Assembly: GCA_963736325.1 (NCBI GenBank)
Contig: CAVTOG010000015.1
Coordinates: 558,001 to 622,000, forward strand
Length of the DNA stretch: 64,000 nt
Direction of reading: 5' to 3'
Source: Actinoallomurus sp963736325
Lineage (GTDB): Bacteria; Actinomycetota; Actinomycetes; Streptosporangiales; Streptosporangiaceae
The notes beneath the pieces were generated by a model that was not told where the DNA came from, did not search any database, and was given only the letters and a program-made list of their open reading frames with translations. Shown one piece after another: positions 7,648 through 15,674 of this stretch. Within the stretch, counting starts at the first letter, position 1; each line of letters opens with the position of its first letter. The translations under genes were made by a program, and so were the position numbers.

Positions 7648-8954
7648 TCGCCCCGTACGACCTGGTCATCCGGTCACGCCGCACCGTGCTCCCGGACGGC
7701 GAGCGGCCCGCGGCCGTGTCCGTACGCGGCGGCAGGATCTCCCACATCGGCGCGTACGACGAGCCGATGCCCGCCGCGGACGACACCGACCTCGGCGACG
7801 TCGCGCTGCTGCCCGGCCTGGTCGACAGCCACGTGCACGTCAACGAGCCCGGCCGTACGGAGTGGGAGGGGTTCGCCACCGCGACCCGCGCCGCCGCGGC
7901 CGGCGGCGTGACCACGATCGTGGACATGCCGCTGAACTCCCTGCCCCCGACTGTCGCCCCGGAGGCCCTCGCCGTCAAGCGGGAGGCCGCCGAAGGGAAG
8001 TGCGCGGTCGACGTCGGGTTCTGGGGCGGCGCGATCCCCGGCAACCTGGACGCCCTGCGCGCCCTGCACGACGCGGGCGTGTACGGCTTCAAGTGCTTCG
8101 TCTCGCCGTCGGGTGTCGAGGAGTTCCCCGAGCTCGACGAGCCGGGGATGCGCGCCGCGATGCGCGAGATCGCGTCGTTCGGCGGGCTGCTGATCGTGCA
8201 CGCGGAGGACCCCGCGGGCCTGAGCGAGCCCGGGGGACCGGGCTACCCGGAGTTCCTCGCGTCCCGGCCCGCCGCGTCGGAGGGCGCGGCGGTCGAGCGG
8301 GTCGCGCGTCTCAGCGCCGAGACCGGCTGCCGGGCCCACATCGTGCACCTGTCCGATGCCGGGTCGCTGCCCGTCCTCGCCGGCTGGCGCGGGCGCGGCG
8401 CCCCGATCACCGCCGAGACCTGCCCGCACTACCTGACGCTCACCGCGGAGGAGGTACCGGACGGCGCGACGGAGTTCAAGTGCTGCCCGCCCATCCGCGG
8501 CGGCGCCAACCGCGACCTGCTGTGGAAGGGGCTGGCCGACGGACTGATCGCCTGCGTGGTCTCCGACCACTCGCCGTGCACGCCGGAGCTGAAGAAGGGC
8601 GGCTTCGACACCGCCTGGGGCGGTATCTCCTCCCTCCAGCTCGGCCTGCCCGTGATCTGGACCGCGGCGCGCGCACGCGGCCACGGCCTGGAGGACGTCG
8701 TGCGCTGGATGGCCTCCGGCCCGGCGGACCTCGCCGGGCTGCCGTCCAAGGGCCGAATCGAGAGCGGCCTCGCCGCCGACCTCGTCGCGTTCGCCGCGGA
8801 CTCCTCCTTCGTCGTCGACCCGGGTTCGCTGCGTCACCGGCACCCGGTCACGCCCTACGCCGGCCGCGAGCTGACCGGCGTCGTCGAGACCGTCTGGCTG
8901 GCCGGTGAGCCGATCGGCCCCGGCCCGCGCGGACGCCTGCTGAGGAGAGGTTGA
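7644..8954 (+). CDS. allB: Allantoinase
   Basis: A 436-residue cyclic amidohydrolase that opens the allantoin ring to allantoate. Metal-binding and catalytic segments are all present: DSHVHVNEPGRTEWEGF (about residues 54-70), GFKCFVSPSG with the Lys normally carbamylated, HAED, HIVHLSD, and SDHSPCTPELK near the C-terminal third. The N-terminal YDLVIRSRRTVLPDG is the usual small beta domain. The ATG overlaps the glycerate kinase stop by four bases. Dihydropyrimidinase and hydantoinase are the related alternatives, but the NEPGRTEWEGF sequence and the operon favour allantoinase. Confidence 0.95.
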   Translation: MIAPYDLVIRSRRTVLPDGERPAAVSVRGGRISHIGAYDEPMPAADDTDLGDVALLPGLVDSHVHVNEPGRTEWEGFATATRAAAAGGVTTIVDMPLNSLPPTVAPEALAVKREAAEGKCAVDVGFWGGAIPGNLDALRALHDAGVYGFKCFVSPSGVEEFPELDEPGMRAAMREIASFGGLLIVHAEDPAGLSEPGGPGYPEFLASRPAASEGAAVERVARLSAETGCRAHIVHLSDAGSLPVLAGWRGRGAPITAETCPHYLTLTAEEVPDGATEFKCCPPIRGGANRDLLWKGLADGLIACVVSDHSPCTPELKKGGFDTAWGGISSLQLGLPVIWTAARARGHGLEDVVRWMASGPADLAGLPSKGRIESGLAADLVAFAADSSFVVDPGSLRHRHPVTPYAGRELTGVVETVWLAGEPIGPGPRGRLLRRG

Positions 8955-9958
8955 TGAGTTTCACCCTGCTGCCCGATCTCGCCCTGCGCACTCTCGGAGG
9001 CTCCGTCATGGCCGCCTCCGACGAGTCGTTCGAGGAGAAGGAGAACCTCATCAACCCGTGGGCGCCGGCGTTCGAGGCGCACACCTTCGGGCCCAAGGGC
9101 CAGGAGTACGACGGCTGGGAGACCAGCCGGCGCCGCTCGCCGGGCCACGACTGGGTGATCGTACGGCTGGGCCTGCCCGGCGTGATCCGCGGGATCGTCG
9201 TGGACACGGCCTGGTTCAAGGGCAACTACCCGCCGCACGCCACGGTGGAGGCGTGCACGGCCGAGGGCTACCCGTCGGTCGGCGAGCTCACGGGATGGAC
9301 CGAGATCGTGCCGAAGAGCCCGCTGAAGGGCGACACGGCGAACGAGTTCGAGGTCGAGGCCGAACGCCGCTTCACCCACGTGCGGCTCAACATCCACCCC
9401 GACGGCGGCGTCGCGCGGCTGCGGGTCCACGGCGACGTCGTACCCGACCCGCGGCTCCTCAGCGGCCTCACCGTCGATCTCGCCGCGCTGGCGAACGGCG
9501 GAACCGTCACCGGCTGCTCGAACATGTTCTACTCGTCGCCCTCCAACGTGATCATGCCGGGGCTGGCCCGCCACCAGGCCGAAGGCTGGGAGACCGCACG
9601 CCGCCGCGGCGAGGGCAACGACTGGATCACCCTGCGGCTCGCCGCTCCCGGAGTCGTACGCCTCGCGGAGATCGACACGAGCAACCTGAAGTTCAACGCG
9701 CCGCAGGAGGCACGGATCCGCGGCGCCGACGCCCGTACGTCATCGCTCGACGACGAGAACGCGTGGTTCGACCTCGTGCCCCGCACCCGCGTCCAGCCCG
9801 ACACGGCGCACCTCTTCCGCGTCGAGTCCGAACGCGCCGTGACCCACGCCCGCGTGGACATCTACCCGGACGGCGGCCTGGCCAGGGTGCGCCTGCACGG
9901 CTCGCTCACCGAGGAGGGCGAACGCGACCTGTTCGGCCGCTGGCGGGAGCTGTCCTGA
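8954..9958 (+). CDS. alc: Allantoicase
   Basis: A 334-residue enzyme that hydrolyses allantoate to ureidoglycolate and urea. It shows the internal duplication of the family. Repeat one (about residues 30-150) contains GQEYDGWETSRRRSPGHDWVIV and GNYPPHATVE. Repeat two (about 165-320) contains AEGWETARRRGEGNDWITL and a corresponding LKFNAP segment. Each repeat ends in an RVHG or RLHG strand. The ATG at 8954 follows GGAGAGG and touches the allantoinase stop; a TTG three bases earlier is possible. It ends the operon. Ureidoglycolate lyase and urease are not encoded nearby. Confidence 0.94.
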   Translation: MSFTLLPDLALRTLGGSVMAASDESFEEKENLINPWAPAFEAHTFGPKGQEYDGWETSRRRSPGHDWVIVRLGLPGVIRGIVVDTAWFKGNYPPHATVEACTAEGYPSVGELTGWTEIVPKSPLKGDTANEFEVEAERRFTHVRLNIHPDGGVARLRVHGDVVPDPRLLSGLTVDLAALANGGTVTGCSNMFYSSPSNVIMPGLARHQAEGWETARRRGEGNDWITLRLAAPGVVRLAEIDTSNLKFNAPQEARIRGADARTSSLDDENAWFDLVPRTRVQPDTAHLFRVESERAVTHARVDIYPDGGLARVRLHGSLTEEGERDLFGRWRELS

Positions 9959-9962
9959 CCCG

Positions 9963-10355
9963 TCATTCCGCGCTCTGGGCGGCGGCGAAGGCGGGGTGGT
10001 CGGCGTAGTCGCGGGATTCCACGATGACGCCGTCGCGTACGCGTAGCACGAAGATGTTCGGCAGGCGGAACTCCCGGCCCGTCGAGACGAACCGGCCCTC
10101 GTAGGCGAATTCGGCGACGATCACCTCCGGGTCGGTGGTCTCGTGGACGACGACGTCATGGGCGGTCATCGTCAGATTCATCGACGCCGCCGCGAGGAAG
10201 TGGCGCCGGATCGCCGCGCGGCCGATGATCGGCCGGCCGTCCGGGGCCATCGGGTGTGCGATGACGGTGTCCTCGGCGTACAGGGCCGGCAGCTCGTCCC
10301 ATCGACCGCTTGTCAGGCCGGCGAGCAGGCGTTCGAACACCTCGCGGGGGCTCAT
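9963..10355 (-). CDS. SnoaL-like (NTF2-fold) protein, copy 2
   Basis: A 130-residue NTF2-fold protein starting MSPREVFERLLAGLTSGRWDELPALYAED. The ...GRWDELPALYAEDTVIAHP...GRAAIRRHF...VIVAEFAYEG...NIFVLRVRDGVIVESRDY pattern is typical of SnoaL-like ketosteroid-isomerase-fold proteins. These include polyketide cyclases, isomerases and many uncharacterised small enzymes. Its ATG overlaps the stop of the preceding paralogue by four bases. The two proteins share the same residue pattern throughout, which indicates a tandem duplication. The substrate cannot be deduced. Confidence 0.85.
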   Translation of the reverse strand: MSPREVFERLLAGLTSGRWDELPALYAEDTVIAHPMAPDGRPIIGRAAIRRHFLAAASMNLTMTAHDVVVHETTDPEVIVAEFAYEGRFVSTGREFRLPNIFVLRVRDGVIVESRDYADHPAFAAAQSAE

Positions 10356-10753
10356 GCGGGCAGGGCCGCCGTGCGGGCGATGGCGGCGTAGTCGTGGTAG
10401 TCGCGGGTGGCCTGGATGAGGCCGTCGCGGATCCGCAGCACCTGGATGTTCGCGCCCGAACCGGTGCCCCTGCCCGACGTGATGTCGTAGACGAACTCGG
10501 CGATGACGACCTCGGGGTCGATGGTCTCGTGCACCACGATGTCGCGCGCCGTGAGGCGCAGGTCCATCCCGGACGCGGCGGTGAAGTGGGCGCGGATCGT
10601 CTCGCGGCCCTCCAAGTGCGCCACCGGGGCGCCGGAGAACGGCTGTTCGACCACGGCGTCCTCGGCGTACAGGTCGGCCAGGTCCGCCCAGCGGCCCTCG
10701 GAGATGCCGGTGATGAGGCGGCCGAAGACCGCGCGCGGGCTGGATTCGGGCAT
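10352..10753 (-). CDS. SnoaL-like (NTF2-fold) protein, copy 1
   Basis: A 133-residue NTF2-fold protein that begins MPESSPRAVFGRLITGISEGRWADLADLYAED and aligns along its length with the gene it overlaps (GRWADLADLYAED against GRWDELPALYAED, TARDIVVHETIDPEVVIAEF against TAHDVVVHETTDPEVIVAEF). It is the promoter-proximal gene of a two-gene operon. It is divergent from a TetR regulator, and two copies of a palindrome lie in between, so TetR control is likely. An enzymatic role (isomerase, cyclase or hydratase) is possible but not shown by specific residues. Confidence 0.85.
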   Translation of the reverse strand: MPESSPRAVFGRLITGISEGRWADLADLYAEDAVVEQPFSGAPVAHLEGRETIRAHFTAASGMDLRLTARDIVVHETIDPEVVIAEFVYDITSGRGTGSGANIQVLRIRDGLIQATRDYHDYAAIARTAALPA

Positions 10754-10784
10754 GGGAAACTCCTTGGCGGTGACCGGATAGAAT

Positions 10785-10800
10785 CGGAGTGCTCACTCCG
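10785..10800. promoter_or_regulatory. Inverted-repeat operator, copy 1 (probable TetR site)
   Basis: The sequence CGGAGTGCTCACTCCG is a perfect 7-2-7 inverted repeat. It lies 32 bases upstream of the SnoaL operon start and about 40 bases upstream of the divergent TetR gene. The same 16 bases occur again 28 bases to the right. The size and symmetry suit a TetR homodimer. Confidence 0.75.
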
Positions 10801-10812
10801 GTTTGGAAGATA

Positions 10813-10828
10813 CGGAGTGCTCACTCCG
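10813..10828. promoter_or_regulatory. Inverted-repeat operator, copy 2 (probable TetR site)
   Basis: An exact second copy of CGGAGTGCTCACTCCG, with centres 28 bp (between two and three helical turns) from the first. It ends 12 bases before the probable ATG of the TetR gene at 10841, so it would also give autorepression. Confidence 0.75.
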
Positions 10829-10840
10829 CTTGTCAACGGG

Positions 10841-11419
10841 ATGGTCGTGATGACGCCACCGAGGCCTCCGCGCGCGGACGCGCTGCGCAACCGGGCCAGG
10901 GTTCTCGACGCCGCCGAGGAGGTCTTCGCCGCGCGGGGCACGACCGCCTCCACCGAGGAGGTCGCGAAGGCCGCGGGCGTCGGTATCGGTACCGTCTTCC
11001 GGCATTTCCCCACCAAGGCGGACCTGCTGGAGGCGGTCTTCGTCACTCAGCTGCGCCGCCTGGCCGGTGAGGCGGAGGCGCTCGCGTCCGCCGACGACCC
11101 GGGCGAGGCGTTCTTCCGCTTCTTCACCCGCGTCGTCGGCCACGCGGCGACCAAGAACGCCTTCTCCGCCGCGCTGGCCGAGGCCGGCGTCGACCTCCAG
11201 CAGTCCACCGCCGAGGCCGGGCCGCGGCTCAAGCAGGCTCTCGCCACCCTGCTCACCAGCGCACAGGAGGCCGGCATCGTACGCGGCGACGTCGGCCTGC
11301 CCGAGGTGATGACACTCCTCGTCGGTGCTTCGCAGGCCGCCGAGCAGGTAGGCGGCGACGCGGGCGTACGCGACCGGGCCCTGGCCGTCGTCCTCGACGG
11401 GCTCCGCGCGCGTTCTTAG
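10841..11419 (+). CDS. TetR/AcrR family transcriptional regulator
   Basis: A 192-residue regulator. The N-terminal helix-turn-helix spans about residues 16-60 (RARVLDAAEEVFAARGTTASTEEVAKAAGVGIGTVFRHFPTKADLLEAVF), with the usual GVGIGTVFRHFPTK recognition helix. The C-terminal two thirds form a ligand and dimerisation domain with the SBD-type pattern of actinobacterial members. ATG codons at 10841 and 10850 are both possible; neither has a strong ribosome site. It is divergent from the SnoaL pair and sits immediately behind two identical palindromes, so it most likely represses both itself and that operon in response to an unknown ligand. Confidence 0.92.
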   Translation: MVVMTPPRPPRADALRNRARVLDAAEEVFAARGTTASTEEVAKAAGVGIGTVFRHFPTKADLLEAVFVTQLRRLAGEAEALASADDPGEAFFRFFTRVVGHAATKNAFSAALAEAGVDLQQSTAEAGPRLKQALATLLTSAQEAGIVRGDVGLPEVMTLLVGASQAAEQVGGDAGVRDRALAVVLDGLRARS

Positions 11420-11428
11420 GGTGTGTCC

Positions 11429-12604
11429 TCAGCGCTTCAGGGCCATCGTGGCGAGATGGCGGTTGATCCCGTTGACGTCGGTGCTCTGCATGTTGCTCAG
11501 CACGACGACCGCGATGTCGTTCTCGGGCATGTACGAGTTGCTCGTGTGGAAGCCCTGCAGCAGGCCCGGGTGGTACAGGAAGCGGTGGCCCTGGAGCCGG
11601 TCGAGGAGCCAGCCGAAGCCGTAGCCGGTCGACGGCGAGTCGAGGCAGCCGCCCGACGGGCAGGCCGCCTGCTTGGAGAACGCCAGTTCGACCGTCGCCT
11701 TCGGGGCGATCTTGGCGGCGCCGAAGGCGCGGTCGAAGCGGCTCATGTCGTCGACGTTGGAGTACACGCCGCCTGCGGCGTTGGCCTGCGAACCGTTGAT
11801 CGGCGCGGCGAGGTGTCCCGGTGAGGAGTAGCCCCGCGCGGAGCCGCGTGGCGGGTCGCCGAGGCTGTATCCGGTGCTCCGGAGGTCGAGCGGCCCGGTG
11901 ATGTCGTCGTGCAGCGCGGTGCCGAACGGCTTTCCGGTGACCTTCTCGATGATCGCGCCGGCGAGGATGTAGCCGGAGTTGCTGTACTTCCATTTCGTGC
12001 CGGGCGTGAAGTCGAGCGGCTTGTTCGCGAACCGCTGGACGATCTCGTTGGTGGTCGTCGGCTTGGAGAGCTTGGGGAAGAAGTCGCTCATCTCGGAGAT
12101 GTCGGGGATCCCGGAGGTGTGGTCGAGGATCTCGGCGATGGTGATGGCCCCCCAGGCCTTCGGGCAGACCTTGACGGTCTTCGGCACGAGGTAGGGGCAG
12201 ATACGGTCGCCGACGCGCAGCCGCTTGCGGTCCTGCTGCTTCAGCACGAGCATCGCGGTGAACTGCTTGCTGACCGAGGCGAGCCGGAAGATCGTGGGTG
12301 GCGTGTTCGCCCTGCCGGGCGCGGCCGTGCCCGCGGCGAACCGCGTCAGTACCTGGCCGCGCCGTACGACGATCGCCGTCCCGGTGAACCGCTTCTTGGC
12401 GGCCAGCCCTTGGAGGTAGGACCGCATCTGCGCGACGACGGGGTCGGTCTGCGGTGCGGCCGAGGTCGCCAGCGGGTCCCCGGCGGGCGCGGTCCGCGCG
12501 GCGGGCGGCTCGGCCCTGCCCCCGCTCGCCGGGTCGCTGCACGCCGCGAGAACGGACAGCAGTGCGAGCGTGATTGCCGATCGGGCGAAACCCACACTCG
12601 TCAT
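11429..12604 (-). CDS. Secreted lipoprotein serine hydrolase, beta-lactamase (class C) fold
   Basis: A 391-residue protein of the Beta-lactamase (PF00144) family. The start MTSVGFARSAITLALLSVLAAC gives a lipoprotein signal peptide with lipobox ending at Cys22, so it should be anchored outside the membrane. The catalytic Ser-x-x-Lys is SVSK (residues 110-113), followed by YSNSGYILAGAIIEKVTG carrying the Tyr motif and a C-terminal HPGLLQGF. Relatives are D-alanyl-D-alanine carboxypeptidases, esterases and beta-lactamases; the exact activity is not determined. The ATG at 12604 follows GGGGGAACG. The frame extends upstream but that region has no coding character. Confidence 0.88.
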   Translation of the reverse strand: MTSVGFARSAITLALLSVLAACSDPASGGRAEPPAARTAPAGDPLATSAAPQTDPVVAQMRSYLQGLAAKKRFTGTAIVVRRGQVLTRFAAGTAAPGRANTPPTIFRLASVSKQFTAMLVLKQQDRKRLRVGDRICPYLVPKTVKVCPKAWGAITIAEILDHTSGIPDISEMSDFFPKLSKPTTTNEIVQRFANKPLDFTPGTKWKYSNSGYILAGAIIEKVTGKPFGTALHDDITGPLDLRSTGYSLGDPPRGSARGYSSPGHLAAPINGSQANAAGGVYSNVDDMSRFDRAFGAAKIAPKATVELAFSKQAACPSGGCLDSPSTGYGFGWLLDRLQGHRFLYHPGLLQGFHTSNSYMPENDIAVVVLSNMQSTDVNGINRHLATMALKR

Positions 12605-12782
12605 CGTTCCCCCGGCATCCCCTCGACGCACCACTGACCCCCGCCAAGAATCGCCCATGAACCGATGCATGGACTGGAGCATGCAGGTTAACCGGAGCGG
12701 GATAGTGCGATCATGTCGGAATGCACGCGAATGAGCCCCGGTGACCCGGGGTAGTGGACCGTCATACGTTTCGGGGGGACGA

Positions 12783-13691
12783 ATGCGCGCTGTTACCGTG
12801 TCCGAATTCGGCGCCGCGCCGGAGTTGACGGACCAGCCGGTTCCTGAACCCGGCCGCGGTGAGGTGCGGGTACGCCTGAGTGCGGCGGGGATGAACCCGT
12901 TCGACTGGAAGGTCATCGACGGCGCGATCAAAGATGTGACCTTTCCGTTGACGATCGGAACCGACGGCGCGGGAACGGTCGAGCGGGTCGGGGCGGACGT
13001 CACGCGATTCCATCCCGGCGACCCGGTCTTCGGTCAGTTCAGCAAGGCCGACGTGGGCCGGGGGTCGTACGCCGAGGTGGCCATCGCCGCCGAGGGCGCG
13101 ATCGCGCCGGCGCCCCGCACGATCGCCCTCAGCGAGGCGGCGGCGGTGCCCACGGCCGGGATGACCGCGGTGAACCTCATCAACCGCATCGGCGACGTAC
13201 GGCGGCTGCTGATCGTCGGCGCGACCGGCGGCGTCGGCACGTTCGCCACGCAGATCGCCGCCGCGCGCGGCATCACCGTCGTCGCCACCGCCTCGGGCGG
13301 CAAGGCCGACCTCATGCGCGCGCTCGGCGCGACCGAGATCGTGGACCACTCCGCGGGTCCCGTCGCCGACCAGGTCGAGCCGCAGGTGGACGCCTTGATC
13401 GACCTTGTGAGCGACACCGAGGGCCTGCGCGGCCTGCTCGGCGCCGTACGCCCTGGCGGCATCGTCCTCAGCCCGGTGTTCGCCGTGCCGGAGAACGGCC
13501 TGCCGGGCGTCGAGGCGTCGAACTTCGCCAGCCTGTCGGACGCGACCCTGCTCGAATACCTCGCCGCCGAGATCGACGGCGGACGCCTCCGCGCCGTCAT
13601 CGGTGACACGGTGATGCTCTCCCAGGCCCCGGAGGCACTCGCCCGCAGCCGTACGGGGCGGGCGCGCGGCAAGACCGTCATCGTGATCTGA
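12783..13691 (+). CDS. NADP-dependent medium-chain oxidoreductase (quinone oxidoreductase-like)
   Basis: A 302-residue MDR-superfamily enzyme without structural zinc. It has the GroES-like N-terminal domain (GRGEVRVRLSAAGMNPFDWKVIDG), the Rossmann fold motif LLIVGATGGVGTFATQIAAARG (about residues 140-160), and the quinone oxidoreductase-type end. It probably reduces quinones or alpha,beta-unsaturated carbonyl compounds with NADPH. The ATG at 12783 follows a GGGGGAC site and starts MRAVTVSEFG, typical for the family. It is divergent from the lipoprotein hydrolase gene with 178 bp between, and no dedicated regulator is adjacent. Confidence 0.9.
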   Translation: MRAVTVSEFGAAPELTDQPVPEPGRGEVRVRLSAAGMNPFDWKVIDGAIKDVTFPLTIGTDGAGTVERVGADVTRFHPGDPVFGQFSKADVGRGSYAEVAIAAEGAIAPAPRTIALSEAAAVPTAGMTAVNLINRIGDVRRLLIVGATGGVGTFATQIAAARGITVVATASGGKADLMRALGATEIVDHSAGPVADQVEPQVDALIDLVSDTEGLRGLLGAVRPGGIVLSPVFAVPENGLPGVEASNFASLSDATLLEYLAAEIDGGRLRAVIGDTVMLSQAPEALARSRTGRARGKTVIVI

Positions 13692-13882
13692 GGAGGCCAC
13701 GGCCGCGATTCTCGTGAACGGCTCGATACAGGTCTCATACCGCCCAAATCAATAATTCCGGTATCCACCGTGAATCTCGCCGGTAACGTCATTCTGTCCA
13801 TGACGTCGCCCGAGGTGAATTTCGGCCCATCCGTTCCCTTTTCTTCAGTGCCGTGACCTGGGTTTTCCGGGACACTGGACAC

Positions 13883-14875
13883 ATGCGCGCGAGCCGTCTC
13901 GTCTCCCTCCTGTTGCTCCTGCAGACACGGGGACGCATGACCGCGCAGGCGCTCGCCGACGAGCTCGAGGTGTCGCTCCGCACCATTTACCGCGACGTGG
14001 ATTCGCTGTCGGCCGCCGGAGTGCCGATCTACGCCGACCGGGGGCCGACCGGCGGTTACCAGCTCCTGGAGGGCTACCGCACCCGGCTCACCGGCCTCAC
14101 GACCGAAGAGGCCGAGTCGCTGTTCTTCACCGGCATGCCCGGGCCCGCCGCCGAGCTCGGCCTCGACGCGGACCTCGCCGTCGCGGAGCTGAAGCTCATG
14201 GCGGCGCTGCCCAAGAAGGCCGCAGAGCGCGCCGGCCGGATCCGCGAGCGTTTCCACCTCGACGTACCCGGCTGGTTCCACGGCGGCGACCCCGTGCCGT
14301 ACCTGAGCGCCGTCGCCGACGCCGTGTGGAACCAGCGGCGGCTGCACATCCGCTACCGGCGGTGGGGAACGCCGCAGGAGGTGAGCCGGACGATCGAGCC
14401 GCTCGGCCTCGTCCTCAAGGCGGGCAACTGGTACCTCATCGCGCGCTCGTCCGGCGGCGAACGCACCTACCGCGTCGACCGCGTCCTGGAGCTGGAGCGG
14501 CTCGACGAGGTCTTCGAACGGCCCGACGGCTTCGACCTCGGCGCGTTCTGGAAGGCCTACCTCGAACGCTTCCACGACGGCATGTTCACCGGGGAGGCGG
14601 TGGTCCGCTTCTCACCCGAGGGAATGCGGGCGCTCGGCCACCTGCTGACACCCGCCGTGATCCGCGCGGCGCGTGAGAACGCCGGCGAACCCGACCAGGC
14701 GGGCTGGGTGCGCACCGTCATCCCGATCGAGTCGGTACGGCACGCCCACGTCGAGATGCTGAAGTTCGGCGCCGACGTCGAGGTCCTCGCCCCCGAGGAA
14801 CTGCGCGAGCGGATCGCCGCGTCCGCCCGCGCAGTGCTCGGCCTCTACCGGAGCCGACCCATCAGGCATTCGTGA
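13883..14875 (+). CDS. HTH and WYL domain transcriptional regulator
   Basis: A 330-residue regulator of the DeoR-type HTH plus WYL architecture. The helix-turn-helix spans about residues 3-55 (RLVSLLLLLQTRGRMTAQALADELEVSLRTIYRDVDSL), followed by the GPTGGYQL wing. The WYL domain (about 135-205) contains VLKAGNWYLIARS. A C-terminal WCX-type region follows (about 230-320). WYL domains bind small ligands or nucleic acids. The start MRASRL is preceded by no clear ribosome site; a GTG 30 bases earlier is an alternative. Targets are not evident, since the flanking genes face away or converge. Confidence 0.88.
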   Translation: MRASRLVSLLLLLQTRGRMTAQALADELEVSLRTIYRDVDSLSAAGVPIYADRGPTGGYQLLEGYRTRLTGLTTEEAESLFFTGMPGPAAELGLDADLAVAELKLMAALPKKAAERAGRIRERFHLDVPGWFHGGDPVPYLSAVADAVWNQRRLHIRYRRWGTPQEVSRTIEPLGLVLKAGNWYLIARSSGGERTYRVDRVLELERLDEVFERPDGFDLGAFWKAYLERFHDGMFTGEAVVRFSPEGMRALGHLLTPAVIRAARENAGEPDQAGWVRTVIPIESVRHAHVEMLKFGADVEVLAPEELRERIAASARAVLGLYRSRPIRHS

Positions 14876-14897
14876 TCGGCCGCTCGCCGGTCGTCGA

Positions 14898-15554
14898 CTA
14901 GTCGTCCGACGAGCCGGCGACCTTGATGTCGGACGGGCGGGTGGTGTGCGCCTTCACGGGCTCGACGGGAGTCGCCGGCACCGGTTCGGCCTGGAAGTCC
15001 GGAGGCGGTCCGGACCGTCGGGGAAGGGCGGCACGCGGCTGCGTCTCCGGCTGCGTCTCCTCGGTGCGCGTCTCCTGTTCGGCGAGCGCGGCGTCCTTGA
15101 CCCCGACGACCGCGAGGCGGCCCAGGGCGAGGGCGGCGAGGAAGATGACGACGGCGCCGAGGCCGTACAGCATGGAGACCTGCTCGAACACGCGGCGGCT
15201 GGAACCACCGACGGCCTGCCCGAGTTGGATGTGCCCCTTGGTGGCCCACAGGCCGCTGAGGGGGACGCCGACGGCGTACCCGGCACCGCCAAGTGCGGCG
15301 AGCCACGCGCCGAAGGCCGCGAACGCGCGGTTGGCGCTCGCCAGCGCGGCGAGGCCGCCGAGGATGACGGCGCACCCCGGCACGATCTGGAGCCAGACAC
15401 GGCCGGACGTCAGCGTCCAGGCCTTGTCGGGGGTGAAGGTGAAGTGGAAGTAAGGGCCGAGAACGGGGACGAGAGATCCCCAGAGTCCCAGCAGCACCAG
15501 CAGCGACCCGCTGAGGGCGCCACGGCTGCGGGGGACACGGAGTATTGCGGTCAT
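14898..15554 (-). CDS. Predicted membrane protein, four segments and a proline-rich tail
   Basis: A 218-residue protein not assigned to a named family. Four hydrophobic segments are visible: about residues 14-34 (LSGSLLVLLGLWGSLVPVLG), 55-75, 78-100 and 128-150. Between the first two lies an extracellular-type loop PYFHFTFTPDKAWTLTSGR. The C-terminal 65 residues are charged and rich in Pro and Glu and would be cytoplasmic. It is a single gene with an ATG start, divergent from the Vps62-like gene and convergent with the WYL regulator. Similar four-helix proteins of unknown role are common in actinomycetes. Confidence 0.75.
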   Translation of the reverse strand: MTAILRVPRSRGALSGSLLVLLGLWGSLVPVLGPYFHFTFTPDKAWTLTSGRVWLQIVPGCAVILGGLAALASANRAFAAFGAWLAALGGAGYAVGVPLSGLWATKGHIQLGQAVGGSSRRVFEQVSMLYGLGAVVIFLAALALGRLAVVGVKDAALAEQETRTEETQPETQPRAALPRRSGPPPDFQAEPVPATPVEPVKAHTTRPSDIKVAGSSDD

Positions 15555-15674
15555 GGATGGATCAACTCCCTGGACGTCACAAGCGCATAGGGGTTACCCA
15601 CGGAGAATCCGTTCATGCAGCACCAAGGAGGACGCTTGGGACGACCTCCGGTATAACAGCCGGGTGGCGGTCAT

